DNA from: Acholeplasma granularum ATCC 19168 | Lineage (GTDB): Bacteria > Bacillota_I > Bacilli_A > Acholeplasmatales > Acholeplasmataceae | NCBI RefSeq assembly: GCF_000526235.1 | Contig: NZ_JAFR01000006.1 | Span: forward strand, 62,001 to 126,000 | Length of the DNA stretch: 64,000 nt | Direction of reading: 5' to 3' | In this document: positions 54,757 through 63,279 of the stretch, in pieces | Position numbering within the stretch: the first letter of the stretch is position 1 | Layout of the letters: every line of letters starts with the position of its first letter | The notes under the pieces: model-generated | What the model was told of the DNA's origin: nothing | What the model saw: only the letters and a program-made list of their open reading frames with translations | Databases searched by the model: none | Program-made: the position numbers and the translations under genes

Positions 54757-56109
54757 ATGAAAAAAATATATTCGATTTTATTAATTTTATTACTCATATT
54801 TACACTTATTGGCTGCATACCTAATGATGTTCCTAATCCAGATCCAAATCCAGATCCGAATCCGGATGTAGATCCTGATGAAGAAAAATACTTAAATGAT
54901 ACATTTAGTCCAATATTAAGTTTTTCTGATGCATCAAAACAAACAGTTTCAGTCAATCAGTATAGTGATTTTAATGTATTTGAAGGGCTTCGTGCACTTG
55001 ATAATCTAGAAGGTGATATTACAGATAAAATTCAAGTAGACCTTGGAGAATTTGATATCACTAAACCTGGAACATATGAAGTTGTATTCTTTGTCCTTGA
55101 TAGAGCTCAAAATGTATCCAATCAACTCATTAAAAGTATTACTGTTATTCAAGTTTATCCACTTGTAGAAAAATATCCAGTTTTTACAGGAATTATTCCA
55201 AATGAATCACCAATTCCTGAAAAACCAAGAGTGTTTCAAGGTGCATATTATCATAGAGTTTTTTCATCAAGAGATTATTGGGTTGGGCTAGAAGCAGAAT
55301 TTACATTACCAATGCCGGATATTAATAGATATCAATCCACATTTAATCAAAACTTAAATATAGATCCATTTTCTAAGAACTTAGATAATCCATCAATATA
55401 TATGGGTGGTAATGCTACTTTTGAATCTGATGTAGGTCTATCATTATCTACAGTACTTGTTAAAAATCAAAGTGGAAGTATGGTAATTTCTACAGGTTCA
55501 TACGCATTTAGACCTTTTTGGAGATATATTACGACATCAAATTATGATATCGGTGGTTATGATAGAGCAAATGGCAGATTTTATGCTGTTAGTAGCGTAT
55601 CTACAGGTAATACTAAAAATATGATTGGTAACTGGGATTTTAATGACACACAATACTATTTTTTACCAGGTGACCGCCTAAGAATGATTCTATATTCTCC
55701 AAAACCAGGATATTTACAACTTCAAATCGAAGTACTAGAAAAATCGACATTAGAGTATTCATTAAATGTACGTTCATATAATGGATGGAAAGATCCGGAA
55801 AACTTTATGTCACCAGTATTTTCTAGTCCGGGAAATGGTGATATTAAAACAGAATTTAAACGTGTAAATGCAATCGATCAATCAGCTAATGAAGGTAAAC
55901 CAGTTATTCCAACAACCTCAAGTGTTGGTGAAATGATATGGCATAATACATATCTACACCGTAAGATTGATGGAAAATTATACCGAGTGGTATTAAATAT
56001 GAATCGTGGAAACTTTATAAGTGCACCACTAGAATCTTATTTTACAGCAACTCCAGTTGATCCAACAACTGGTGGACAAACAGTTATGATTCATCCAAAT
56101 AATGCATAA
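54757..56109 (+). CDS. Lipoprotein form of the unknown family (paralogue 2 of 3)
   Basis: 450 residues: signal with lipobox LIGC (about 17-20), a DPNPDP linker (about 26-40), a DUF5011-like module (about 45-130; FSPILSFSDAS, YEVVFFVLDRAQNVSNQ), then the family region (about 140-450). The latter has VFQGAYYHRVFSSRDYW, SIYMGGNATFESDVGLSL, YAFRPFWRYIT, LPGDRLRMILYSPKPGYL, KRVNAIDQSANEGK and TGGQTVMIHP, colinear with the proteins at 33265 and 60652. This copy acts outside the cell, unlike the other two. No known family is recognised; a glycan-binding or glycan-cleaving role is inferred from context. Confidence 0.74.
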   Translation: MKKIYSILLILLLIFTLIGCIPNDVPNPDPNPDPNPDVDPDEEKYLNDTFSPILSFSDASKQTVSVNQYSDFNVFEGLRALDNLEGDITDKIQVDLGEFDITKPGTYEVVFFVLDRAQNVSNQLIKSITVIQVYPLVEKYPVFTGIIPNESPIPEKPRVFQGAYYHRVFSSRDYWVGLEAEFTLPMPDINRYQSTFNQNLNIDPFSKNLDNPSIYMGGNATFESDVGLSLSTVLVKNQSGSMVISTGSYAFRPFWRYITTSNYDIGGYDRANGRFYAVSSVSTGNTKNMIGNWDFNDTQYYFLPGDRLRMILYSPKPGYLQLQIEVLEKSTLEYSLNVRSYNGWKDPENFMSPVFSSPGNGDIKTEFKRVNAIDQSANEGKPVIPTTSSVGEMIWHNTYLHRKIDGKLYRVVLNMNRGNFISAPLESYFTATPVDPTTGGQTVMIHPNNA

Positions 56110-56123
56110 AAGAGGTATTTAAT

Positions 56124-57635
56124 TTGAAAAAAATAGCAATCCTGCCTTTAGATGAAAGGCCATGTAATTACCAATTTAATCAACTACTAGTAGAAGGCAT
56201 GCCTTATGAAATTATTGCACCTGATCTATCAATATTAGGACTTAAAAAGCAAAAAGGTGATTTAGATAAAATCAGTACTTGGCTAAAAAATGTGGCTAAA
56301 GATGTTGATGGTATGGTTATTGCAGTTGATACATTAGTTTATGGGGGTATTGTTCCTTCAAGGCTACATCATGATGATGTAGAAACCTTACTTCAAAGAT
56401 TAAATGTATTAAAAATGATTAAAGAAGAATATCCTCATATTAAAATTTATGCATATAACTTAATTATGCGTAATCCAAAATATTCATCAAGTGATGAAGA
56501 ACCTGATTATTATGAGTATATGGGCCGTGAAATACATCTTTATGGCGTATATAATCATAAAAAGAGTTTAGGTATTTTAACTGAAGAAGAATCAAAAACA
56601 CTTGAAAGAATTGAAAAAACAATTGACCATACAAACTTAAAGGATTATTTAGATCGTCGTGATAAAAATATTGAAGTTAACATTGCATTCTTAGAACTTA
56701 TTAAAGAAGGTATTGTAGAATTTGGTATAGTTCCACAAGATGATTCAAGTCCTTACGGCTTAACAGCAAATGATCAAGTAAGAGTTAGAAAAGCAATTAA
56801 AGACTTAAATATAGAGCTAACATGTTATATGTATCCAGGAGCTGATGAAGTTACAAATACATTACTAGCTAGACTTATTAATCAATATGAAAATAAAAAA
56901 CCACTCATCTATCCATATTATGCCTCAATTACTGGTGGTATGCAAATTCCTTTATACGAAGATAGAATATTAAATGAAACAGTTAAATATCAAGTGCTAG
57001 CAGCAGGTGGTATATTGGTTTCAAGTCTTAAAGAAGCTGAAATTGCATTATTAATTAATGTATCATCAAATGATATGACTGAAGCAAATAATCAACATGA
57101 AGCGAGTCTAGCATATGATGCAAACAGAAACTTAATTGAATATGTTGAATTTGCTAACTATGCATTAAGTATTGGTAAAAAAGTTATTATAGCCGATGTT
57201 GCTTATGCAAATGGTGGGGACCTAAACTTATTAAAACTTTTACGTCAAAAAGGTATATTAACAAAAATATCTGCATATGCAGGATGGAATACATCCTCAA
57301 ATACTTTAGGTACATGTATACCTCAAGGAATGTTTGATTTAATTTATCCTAATCGTAAAGAAAACATTAACTTTTTAGGGTTACGTTTTGTTGAAGATTT
57401 TGGATATTGTAGTGTTGTTAGAAAAAATGTAGCTAAATCACTTAAAGAACCAAATAATTATTTTTTAATCGATGGACAAAGAGGAAAAGTGGTTGAGCAA
57501 ATTAAAAAAGAACTAAATAATTTCATTAAAAACGAATTAAATGGTGAGTATACATTCGAAATAACAGATATTTATTCACCATGGAATCGTATGTTTGAAA
57601 CAGGATTAAAAGTTATTGCACATGAAAATAAATAA
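56124..57635 (+). CDS. DUF4127-family protein
   Basis: A 503-residue cytoplasmic protein. It starts with KIAILPLDERPCN (residues 3-15), the mark of DUF4127, followed by GMVIAVDTLVYGGIVPSRLH. Later blocks are IVPQDDSSPYGLTANDQ, MYPGADEVTNTLLARL, IIADVAYANGGDLNLL and YAGWNTSSNTLGTCIPQGM. The conserved Asp, Glu and Asn suggest a metal- or sugar-dependent enzyme, but the reaction is not known to me. The start is TTG at 56124 behind AAAGAGG. It is followed by two hydrolases and an FAD enzyme in one operon. Confidence 0.82.
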   Translation: MKKIAILPLDERPCNYQFNQLLVEGMPYEIIAPDLSILGLKKQKGDLDKISTWLKNVAKDVDGMVIAVDTLVYGGIVPSRLHHDDVETLLQRLNVLKMIKEEYPHIKIYAYNLIMRNPKYSSSDEEPDYYEYMGREIHLYGVYNHKKSLGILTEEESKTLERIEKTIDHTNLKDYLDRRDKNIEVNIAFLELIKEGIVEFGIVPQDDSSPYGLTANDQVRVRKAIKDLNIELTCYMYPGADEVTNTLLARLINQYENKKPLIYPYYASITGGMQIPLYEDRILNETVKYQVLAAGGILVSSLKEAEIALLINVSSNDMTEANNQHEASLAYDANRNLIEYVEFANYALSIGKKVIIADVAYANGGDLNLLKLLRQKGILTKISAYAGWNTSSNTLGTCIPQGMFDLIYPNRKENINFLGLRFVEDFGYCSVVRKNVAKSLKEPNNYFLIDGQRGKVVEQIKKELNNFIKNELNGEYTFEITDIYSPWNRMFETGLKVIAHENK

Positions 57636-58356
57636 ATTATGGTTGGATGGTATACCCCTTACAACCTATGAAATTGAAGATAACAAAGAAAAACCACTAA
57701 TATATTTTTTCCATGGTTTTAGTGGTAATAAAGATGCAAACATCATGGGCCGTGGAGAAATTTTAGCTAACTTAGGATTTTATGTAGTCGCAATTGATGC
57801 ATACATGCACGGTGAACGTATGTCTCATTTTGAGAAAAATCGTTCAAACGTTAAAAGATATGAAGATATTATTGAAATAGTCATTCACACAGCTCATGAT
57901 GCAAAACATTTATTTGCAAAATACTTTAGTAAGATGCCTTTAATTATTAAAGATAGTTACCATGCTTATGGTGTATCAATGGGAAGTTTAACAGCATTTT
58001 ACCTAGGTACGATTGATACAAAATTAAAAATGATTATAGGTATTGTTCCAACACCATCTTTTGTAGAATATTATGAAGATAAAGCAAACATGTATGGATT
58101 TAATGAAGGGTTTTTCTATGATAGAAAAATAGATTATTATAAAAAAATAGACCCTACTTATAATTACTTAAAATTAAAAGAAAAAACAATTTACATGGCA
58201 TGTGGAATAAAAGATGAAATTGTTCCAAATAAATATGCAATTAAGTTACATGAATACTTGCCTGAATCAACCATTAAGTTTTATGATACAGGTCATGTTT
58301 CAACTGATGAGATGCTTAAAGACAGTTATAGTTTTTTAAAAAACGAGGTGTTTTAA
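57616..58356 (+). CDS. Alpha/beta hydrolase (esterase), tandem copy 1
   Basis: 246 residues, cytoplasmic. The oxyanion region is FFHGFSGNKD, the nucleophile elbow GVSMG (S121 counted from the first ATG). An Asp follows in CGIKDEIVP and the catalytic His in TGHVS. It overlaps the DUF4127 gene by 20 bases; ATG 57622 is an alternative start that avoids little of this. Likely an esterase removing acyl groups; it is clearly similar to the next gene and so a tandem duplication. Confidence 0.83.
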   Translation: MHMKINKLWLDGIPLTTYEIEDNKEKPLIYFFHGFSGNKDANIMGRGEILANLGFYVVAIDAYMHGERMSHFEKNRSNVKRYEDIIEIVIHTAHDAKHLFAKYFSKMPLIIKDSYHAYGVSMGSLTAFYLGTIDTKLKMIIGIVPTPSFVEYYEDKANMYGFNEGFFYDRKIDYYKKIDPTYNYLKLKEKTIYMACGIKDEIVPNKYAIKLHEYLPESTIKFYDTGHVSTDEMLKDSYSFLKNEVF

Positions 58357-59088
58357 GTGGAAGAAATTATTGTAAGAAAATTTCATCTAGACGGTATTCC
58401 AATATCTATTTATGAATTAAATAATACATTAGATAAACCAGTAATATATTCATTTCATGGATTTAATGGATATAAAGATGGAGATTATTTTAAAAGAGAA
58501 GATGCACTAGCTAGATTAGGATTTATTGTAGTAGGACTAGATACAATATTACATGGCGAAAGAAGAATACCTTTATATGAACTAAAATCTGATTCTGAAA
58601 AGATGAAAGATATTTGCCATATGATTATTGAAAGTGCAAATGATGCCAAAACTTTATATGAAAAGTATATAAAATTTATGCCTCGTGTAAAAAAAGATGA
58701 ACTCTACAGTATTGGTGTATCAATGGGTGGTGCAATTTCAATATATTTTTCAACAATATACCCATTAAAAAAAGCGGTATCTATAGTTGGTTCTCCTTCA
58801 ATGGTTAAGTTTTATGAACATAAAGCTAAATTATTAAATTGGGAAAAAGACTTTTATTATCAATCAAGTATAGATTACTTAAAATTACATGATCCAGTGA
58901 TAAACTCACATCTCATACAATCAAAATTATTTTTAACTGGTGGTATCAATGATGATGTAATACCTATAGAGTTTGTAGAAATGTTAAAAGATCATAAAAA
59001 TGTTACTACAAAAATATATAATACAGGACATATGCCTAATCAACAGCAGTTTGATGATGCATACAAATTTTTATTAAAAGAGGATTAG
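58357..59088 (+). CDS. Alpha/beta hydrolase (esterase), tandem copy 2
   Basis: 243 residues from a GTG start behind AACGAGGTG, one base after the previous stop. The layout matches copy 1: SFHGFNGYKDGDYF, HGER, GVSMG (S122), GGINDDVIP and TGHMP. Conservation of the catalytic triad in both copies suggests both are active, perhaps on different ester positions. Confidence 0.83.
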   Translation: MEEIIVRKFHLDGIPISIYELNNTLDKPVIYSFHGFNGYKDGDYFKREDALARLGFIVVGLDTILHGERRIPLYELKSDSEKMKDICHMIIESANDAKTLYEKYIKFMPRVKKDELYSIGVSMGGAISIYFSTIYPLKKAVSIVGSPSMVKFYEHKAKLLNWEKDFYYQSSIDYLKLHDPVINSHLIQSKLFLTGGINDDVIPIEFVEMLKDHKNVTTKIYNTGHMPNQQQFDDAYKFLLKED

Positions 59089-59092
59089 CAAG

Positions 59093-60649
59093 ATGAAGAT
59101 AAAATATGATGCAGTAGTCATCGGAGGATCGTTAGGTGGCATAATGGCTGCCTATGCACTTAGTAAAGAAGGCATTAAAACTGCTTTAGTTGAACAATAT
59201 CATTGGATTGGTGGACAATTAACGTCACAAGGTGTACCAAGTGATGAACATGATTTCATTGAGTTTACAGGAGCTACAAAAACATATCGTGATTTTAGAG
59301 AAAATATTCGTTCATATTATAGAAATCATCCAGATATTATTGATGAATTAAAAATAAAAGACATATTTAATCCTGGAAATGGTTGGGTTTCTAAAAACTC
59401 AAGTGATCCAAGAATATCATTACACTTTTTAGAAAAACTATTAGAGCCATTTATTGAATCCGGTATCTTAACACTTTATAAAGATACAACATTGTTAGGT
59501 AGTGAAACCAATCATAACACAGTATATAATGTGCTTCTAAAAAAAGATAATAAAGAATTTATTTTAGAAGCAAAATACTTTTTAGATGCTACAGATACTG
59601 GTGAATTATTACCACTAACAAATACTAAATATGTAACTGGCGCTGAAAGTTTTGATGAAACAGGTGAACCACATGCACCTAAAGAAGCTAAACCATTTGA
59701 CATGCAACCGATTACTTGGACTGCTGCAGTAGGATTTGATCCTGATAATAAAACTAAAATGGAAAAGCCAGCCTTATATGATTATTTCAAAAATTATATT
59801 ATGCCATTTAATGAATCCATTTTAAGTTGGTATGCTGCAGGTTTAGATCAAGGTTCTAAACGTGAATTTTCAATGTTTGGTGAAAAACCATATGAGCATA
59901 CACCTGCTATGTTTACATATCGACAAGTGATTGAAAAAAATCACTTTAAAAAAGGTGTAAATGCTTCTGTAATGCTCATAAACTGGCCACAAAATGATTA
60001 CATTTTAGGTAATATTTATGATGATAAAAACGCACTTTATCATCAATACAAAGCAAAACAATTAACACTTTCTTTAGTTTATTGGTTACAAAACGAAGCA
60101 AGACGTGATGATGGTAATGGAATTGGTTATCATGAAATATTTCTAGTACCTGATGTGTTAGGTACAAAAGATGGGCTTGCTATGGCACCATATATTAGAG
60201 AATCTAGAAGAATTAAAGCACTATATACGATTAAAGAACAAGATATCTCTAAACGTTATGCAAAAACTGCACCTAATTTTAAAGATTCAATAGGAATTGG
60301 GCATTATCATATCGATTTACATATGACAACAGAAACAAAAACATACTTTTTTGATGAAACATATCCATTCCAAATTCCCCTAGGTGCACTCATACCGATT
60401 GAAACCAATAACTTAATTGCTGCATGTAAAAATATTGGAACAACACATGTTACAAATGGTTGTTATAGACTACATCCGGTTGAATGGAACATCGGTGAAT
60501 CTGCAGGATATTTAGTAGCATATTGCTTAAAAAATAATACAACACCTAAAGCTGTCTATGAAAATGATTCATTACTCAAAGACTACCAAGCTTTACTTAT
60601 AAAACAAGGCATACTTCTTCAGTGGCCAGAAAGTGTATTAGGTAAATAA
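59093..60649 (+). CDS. FAD-dependent oxidoreductase (FAD_oxidored type)
   Basis: A 518-residue flavoprotein without signal peptide. The Rossmann motif is VVIGGSLGGIMAAYALS (G11, G12, G15, G16), followed by E34-like acid in VEQYHWIGGQLTSQG. Later blocks DATDTGELLPL, ARRDDGNGIGYHEIF and NLIAACKNIGTTHVTNGCYRLHPVEWNIGESAG are typical of the PF12831 group. The substrate is unknown; in a glycan operon it may oxidise a sugar hydroxyl. It lies five bases after the hydrolase gene and two bases before the third member of the unknown family. Confidence 0.84.
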   Translation: MKIKYDAVVIGGSLGGIMAAYALSKEGIKTALVEQYHWIGGQLTSQGVPSDEHDFIEFTGATKTYRDFRENIRSYYRNHPDIIDELKIKDIFNPGNGWVSKNSSDPRISLHFLEKLLEPFIESGILTLYKDTTLLGSETNHNTVYNVLLKKDNKEFILEAKYFLDATDTGELLPLTNTKYVTGAESFDETGEPHAPKEAKPFDMQPITWTAAVGFDPDNKTKMEKPALYDYFKNYIMPFNESILSWYAAGLDQGSKREFSMFGEKPYEHTPAMFTYRQVIEKNHFKKGVNASVMLINWPQNDYILGNIYDDKNALYHQYKAKQLTLSLVYWLQNEARRDDGNGIGYHEIFLVPDVLGTKDGLAMAPYIRESRRIKALYTIKEQDISKRYAKTAPNFKDSIGIGHYHIDLHMTTETKTYFFDETYPFQIPLGALIPIETNNLIAACKNIGTTHVTNGCYRLHPVEWNIGESAGYLVAYCLKNNTTPKAVYENDSLLKDYQALLIKQGILLQWPESVLGK

Positions 60650-60651
60650 TT

Positions 60652-61626
60652 ATGAAAGATGATTTAAATAAATTAGTAACTCCAACACTTGATAGTCACC
60701 ACGTATCATTAGAGGCTTTTAATGATGTTAAAGTATATGACAAACCATTTGAAGAAACAAAACCAACACCTCCACCTCAATGTTTTTTAGGTGCTTGGTA
60801 TCATAAAGTTTTTTCATCAAAAGATCAGTGGTTAGGTATTGAAGGTACAATTCGTTTAGGAGAATTTATTCCGGATCCTAAACGTTTTGGTCATGATAAT
60901 AGAACACATTGGCAACGTTATTTAGATAGTCCATCAATTTATATGGGTGGGCATGCTTTAAGTGAATCTGATGCTGGTTTAGGTTTAATGAGTGGCTATG
61001 AAACCCTAGATACATCAACACCAATTAACTATGGTACTAAAAAGGTAAGCTATCGTCCTTTTTATAGATATATTTATAGTGAAGCAATTGATAAAAATGG
61101 TAACGTGCAAAGAAATAATGTTAACTCATGGAATGTATCAGATCCAACTAGATTTGAGTATTATTATTTCCCAGGGGATTTAATAAAAATGAGTGTTTAC
61201 AGCCCACTACCTAATTACCTTCAATTAAAAATCGAAGTATTAGAGACAACAACTATAGAAAAATATAAAAATCAAAGAGCTTTATACAAACTAAAAAATA
61301 ACCAACCATCTACTTACTATAGTCCACTGTTTTTTAGTGAAGGACATGGATTATCAAATGCAGAATTTAAACGAGTAAACTCAATTGATCAATATGGTAA
61401 TGAAGGTTCAAATGTGAAACTAACTGATGCTAAAGTAACAAAAGCAACGTGGGAATCTGTTTACTTATATAGAAAAATTGAAGATGAAATTGTAAAAGTT
61501 CCATTCAATAAAGAAAGACAATCTGTTATGACTTGTCCAAATGTGGAATCATTTACCATTACACAAAATGAAGAACAAATAAAAAAAGGTGGAGAATCTA
61601 TTGAGATTCACCCTACATCATACTAG
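60652..61626 (+). CDS. Unknown protein, paralogue 3 of 3 (GAWY-YMGG family)
   Basis: 324 residues, no signal peptide. Shared blocks: CFLGAWYHKVFSSKDQW near 43-59, SIYMGGHALSESDAGLGL near 100-117, YRPFYRYIY near 139, PGDLIKMSVYSPLPNYL, SEGHGLSNAEFKRVNSIDQYGNEGS and a final GGESIEIHP. It is the most divergent copy, with an N-terminal extension of about 25 residues and an extra insert near 75-95. Two bases after the FAD enzyme gene. The 61589 ATG inside its end is not used for nanE. Confidence 0.72.
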   Translation: MKDDLNKLVTPTLDSHHVSLEAFNDVKVYDKPFEETKPTPPPQCFLGAWYHKVFSSKDQWLGIEGTIRLGEFIPDPKRFGHDNRTHWQRYLDSPSIYMGGHALSESDAGLGLMSGYETLDTSTPINYGTKKVSYRPFYRYIYSEAIDKNGNVQRNNVNSWNVSDPTRFEYYYFPGDLIKMSVYSPLPNYLQLKIEVLETTTIEKYKNQRALYKLKNNQPSTYYSPLFFSEGHGLSNAEFKRVNSIDQYGNEGSNVKLTDAKVTKATWESVYLYRKIEDEIVKVPFNKERQSVMTCPNVESFTITQNEEQIKKGGESIEIHPTSY

Positions 61627-61642
61627 GAAAGGGGAGCTTAAA

Positions 61643-62323
61643 ATGAATATCTTAGAACTTATAAAAGGCAAACTTATTGTAAGCTGCCAAGCACTAGAAA
61701 ATGAACCACTTCATGGTCCTGAAATTATGCGAAAAATGGCTAAAGCTGCAAAAGAAGGTGGAGCTGTAGCCATTAGAGCAAATGGCATTAATGATATTAT
61801 TGCCATTAAAGAAGAAACAAATCTACCTATAATAGGTCTTGTTAAAAGGGACTATCCAGGATGTGATGTATATATTACACCAACGATAAAAGAAATTAAT
61901 GAACTCATTAAATCAGGTTGTGAAATTATTGCAATGGATGCTACAAATAGATGTCATGCTGATAATGTCAGTTTAAAATCAAAAGTAGATTTAATACATG
62001 AAGCAGGCTTATTAGCTATGGCTGATATATCAACATATGAAGAAGCGATCTTTGCAGAACAAATCGGATTTGATATGATTTCAACAACACTATCAGGATA
62101 CACGCCATACTCAAGACAGCTTGTTGGACCTGATATTGAACTTGTAAGAGATCTTGTAAGAGATTTAAATATACCAGTAATTGCTGAAGGTAGAATATCA
62201 ACAGTAGAAGAGATTATAGAAATAAAAAAATATAACCCACACGCAATAGTCATAGGCAGTGCTATTACACGTCCACAAGCTATAACAAAACGATTTGTTG
62301 ATGCTTACTTAAATCAAGAATAA
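61643..62323 (+). CDS. nanE: N-acetylmannosamine-6-phosphate 2-epimerase
   Basis: About 226 residues, a TIM barrel that converts ManNAc-6-P to GlcNAc-6-P. Marks are KLIVSCQALENEPLHGPEIM, GAVAIRANG, PIIGLVKRDYPGCDVYITPT (catalytic Lys), IIAMDATNR and VIAEGRISTVEE. I start at ATG 61643 behind AGGAAAGGGGAG (about 61625-61636); an upstream in-frame ATG at 61589 lies inside the previous gene. With the ROK kinase at the other end of the locus this gives the ManNAc-to-GlcNAc-6-P route. Last gene of the operon. Confidence 0.93.
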   Translation: MNILELIKGKLIVSCQALENEPLHGPEIMRKMAKAAKEGGAVAIRANGINDIIAIKEETNLPIIGLVKRDYPGCDVYITPTIKEINELIKSGCEIIAMDATNRCHADNVSLKSKVDLIHEAGLLAMADISTYEEAIFAEQIGFDMISTTLSGYTPYSRQLVGPDIELVRDLVRDLNIPVIAEGRISTVEEIIEIKKYNPHAIVIGSAITRPQAITKRFVDAYLNQE

Positions 62324-62356
62324 TGAGTAAAAAATATGTAATTTTATACATACTTA

Positions 62357-62395
62357 AGTGTATAACTTTACACTCAAAACTAAAAGGAATATAAT
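62357..62395 (+). promoter_or_regulatory. Promoter of a candidate small RNA
   Basis: TTTACA (62367-62372), 17 bases, TATAAT (62390-62395). The inverted repeat AGTGTA-N6-TACACT (62357-62374) overlaps the -35 and could be an operator. Confidence 0.6.
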
Positions 62396-62401
62396 GAGAA
62401 T

Positions 62402-62505
62402 GCATCCAAACAATTGGGTGCTACTTATCCCCTATTAGTGTACTTAGTACACAAATCCCCTTTAATGACCCCTTGGCCTTTAGTCAAGGGGTCGCTCTTT
62501 TTATA
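62402..62505 (+). ncRNA. Candidate small RNA between nanE and an ABC gene
   Basis: About 100 bases between a good promoter and a strong terminator, with no ORF. Likely structure: a small hairpin GCATCC/GGGTGC (about 62402-62421), the palindrome TGTACTTAGTACA (about 62438-62450), and the terminal GACCCCTTG/CAAGGGGTC hairpin. ATCCCC- and TATCCCC-type strings repeat in the single-stranded parts. I do not recognise an Rfam family. It could also be a leader of the next gene that ends in an attenuator. Confidence 0.45.
62467..62502 (+). terminator. Strong rho-independent terminator
   Basis: GACCCCTTG (62467-62475) pairs with CAAGGGGTC (62485-62493), followed by GCTCTTTTT. It ends the candidate small RNA and any transcript from the nanE operon. 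Confidence 0.92.
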
Positions 62506-62574
62506 TTCACATAAATAATATCCTTTTTATGCTACAATATATATAATAAAACACACAAAATATAAGGGGAAATT

Positions 62575-63279
62575 ATGATAAAGGTACACAATCTTACAAA
62601 AGCATATGATAATTTATTAGTCGTAAAAGATGCTAATTTTGATATAAGTGAAAACCAGATCGTTGGATTATTAGGACCTAATGGTAGTGGTAAAACTACA
62701 ATTATCAAACTTATAAATGATTTAATAAAACCTACAACAGGCCATATTGAATTTAAAGGTGAAAAACTTAATTTAAATGCTAAAAATTGTATAAGCTATT
62801 TACCAGAACGCAGTGCATTAAATATTAGTCAAACGGTTAAAAGTGCTATTAAAATGTATAGTGATTTTTTTCTAGATTTTAATTCAGAACACGCACTTCA
62901 TATATTAAAATTATTAGATATACCAACGAGTAAAAGATTATCACAACTATCCAAAGGACAAAAGGGTAAGGTTCAACTAGCACTTACATTTGGCAGAAAA
63001 GTAGATTTATATATACTTGATGAACCACTAGATGGTATGGATCCTGCATCTAGAGATTTAATCATGAAAATTATTTTAAAATATAAAAAAGAAAACTCAT
63101 CAATACTCATATCAACACACCAAATTACTGATATTGAAGATTACCTAGATTCAGCTATATTACTAAAGAATGGCGAAGTTATTGAATTTGGCTTAGTAAG
63201 TTCCTTAAATCAGTTGCATAATATGAAATTGTCGCAATACTTTAAGGAGGTCTATAAATATGATGAAGAAATTATATAA
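62575..63279 (+). CDS. ABC transporter ATP-binding protein (YtrB/CcmA-like exporter type)
   Basis: A 234-residue ATPase. Walker A is GLLGPNGSGKTT (about 33-44), signature LSKGQKGKVQLAL, Walker B LYILDEPLDGMDP and H-loop STHQ. The short sequence without TOBE and the signature with SKGQ match exporter-type ABC proteins that pair with an ABC-2-like membrane protein. The next gene, overlapping it by 20 bases, encodes that partner. AAGGGG precedes the ATG. It is not a candidate ATPase for the sugar importers. Confidence 0.88.
   Translation: MIKVHNLTKAYDNLLVVKDANFDISENQIVGLLGPNGSGKTTIIKLINDLIKPTTGHIEFKGEKLNLNAKNCISYLPERSALNISQTVKSAIKMYSDFFLDFNSEHALHILKLLDIPTSKRLSQLSKGQKGKVQLALTFGRKVDLYILDEPLDGMDPASRDLIMKIILKYKKENSSILISTHQITDIEDYLDSAILLKNGEVIEFGLVSSLNQLHNMKLSQYFKEVYKYDEEII

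Noticed and set aside
61954-62253. Minus-strand open frame of 99 codons inside nanE
   Set aside because: Lies wholly within the conserved nanE coding sequence and has no start signals.
31467-62323. Sialic acid catabolic locus
   Set aside because: NanE and a ROK kinase are present, but no NanA lyase, sialidase or sialic-acid transporter type is seen.
62402-62470. T-box-like leader (GGGTGCTAC resembles the GGGTGGTAC core)
   Set aside because: The tRNA-pairing bulge would read TGCT rather than TGGN, there is no aminoacyl-tRNA or amino-acid gene downstream, and no stem I is seen.
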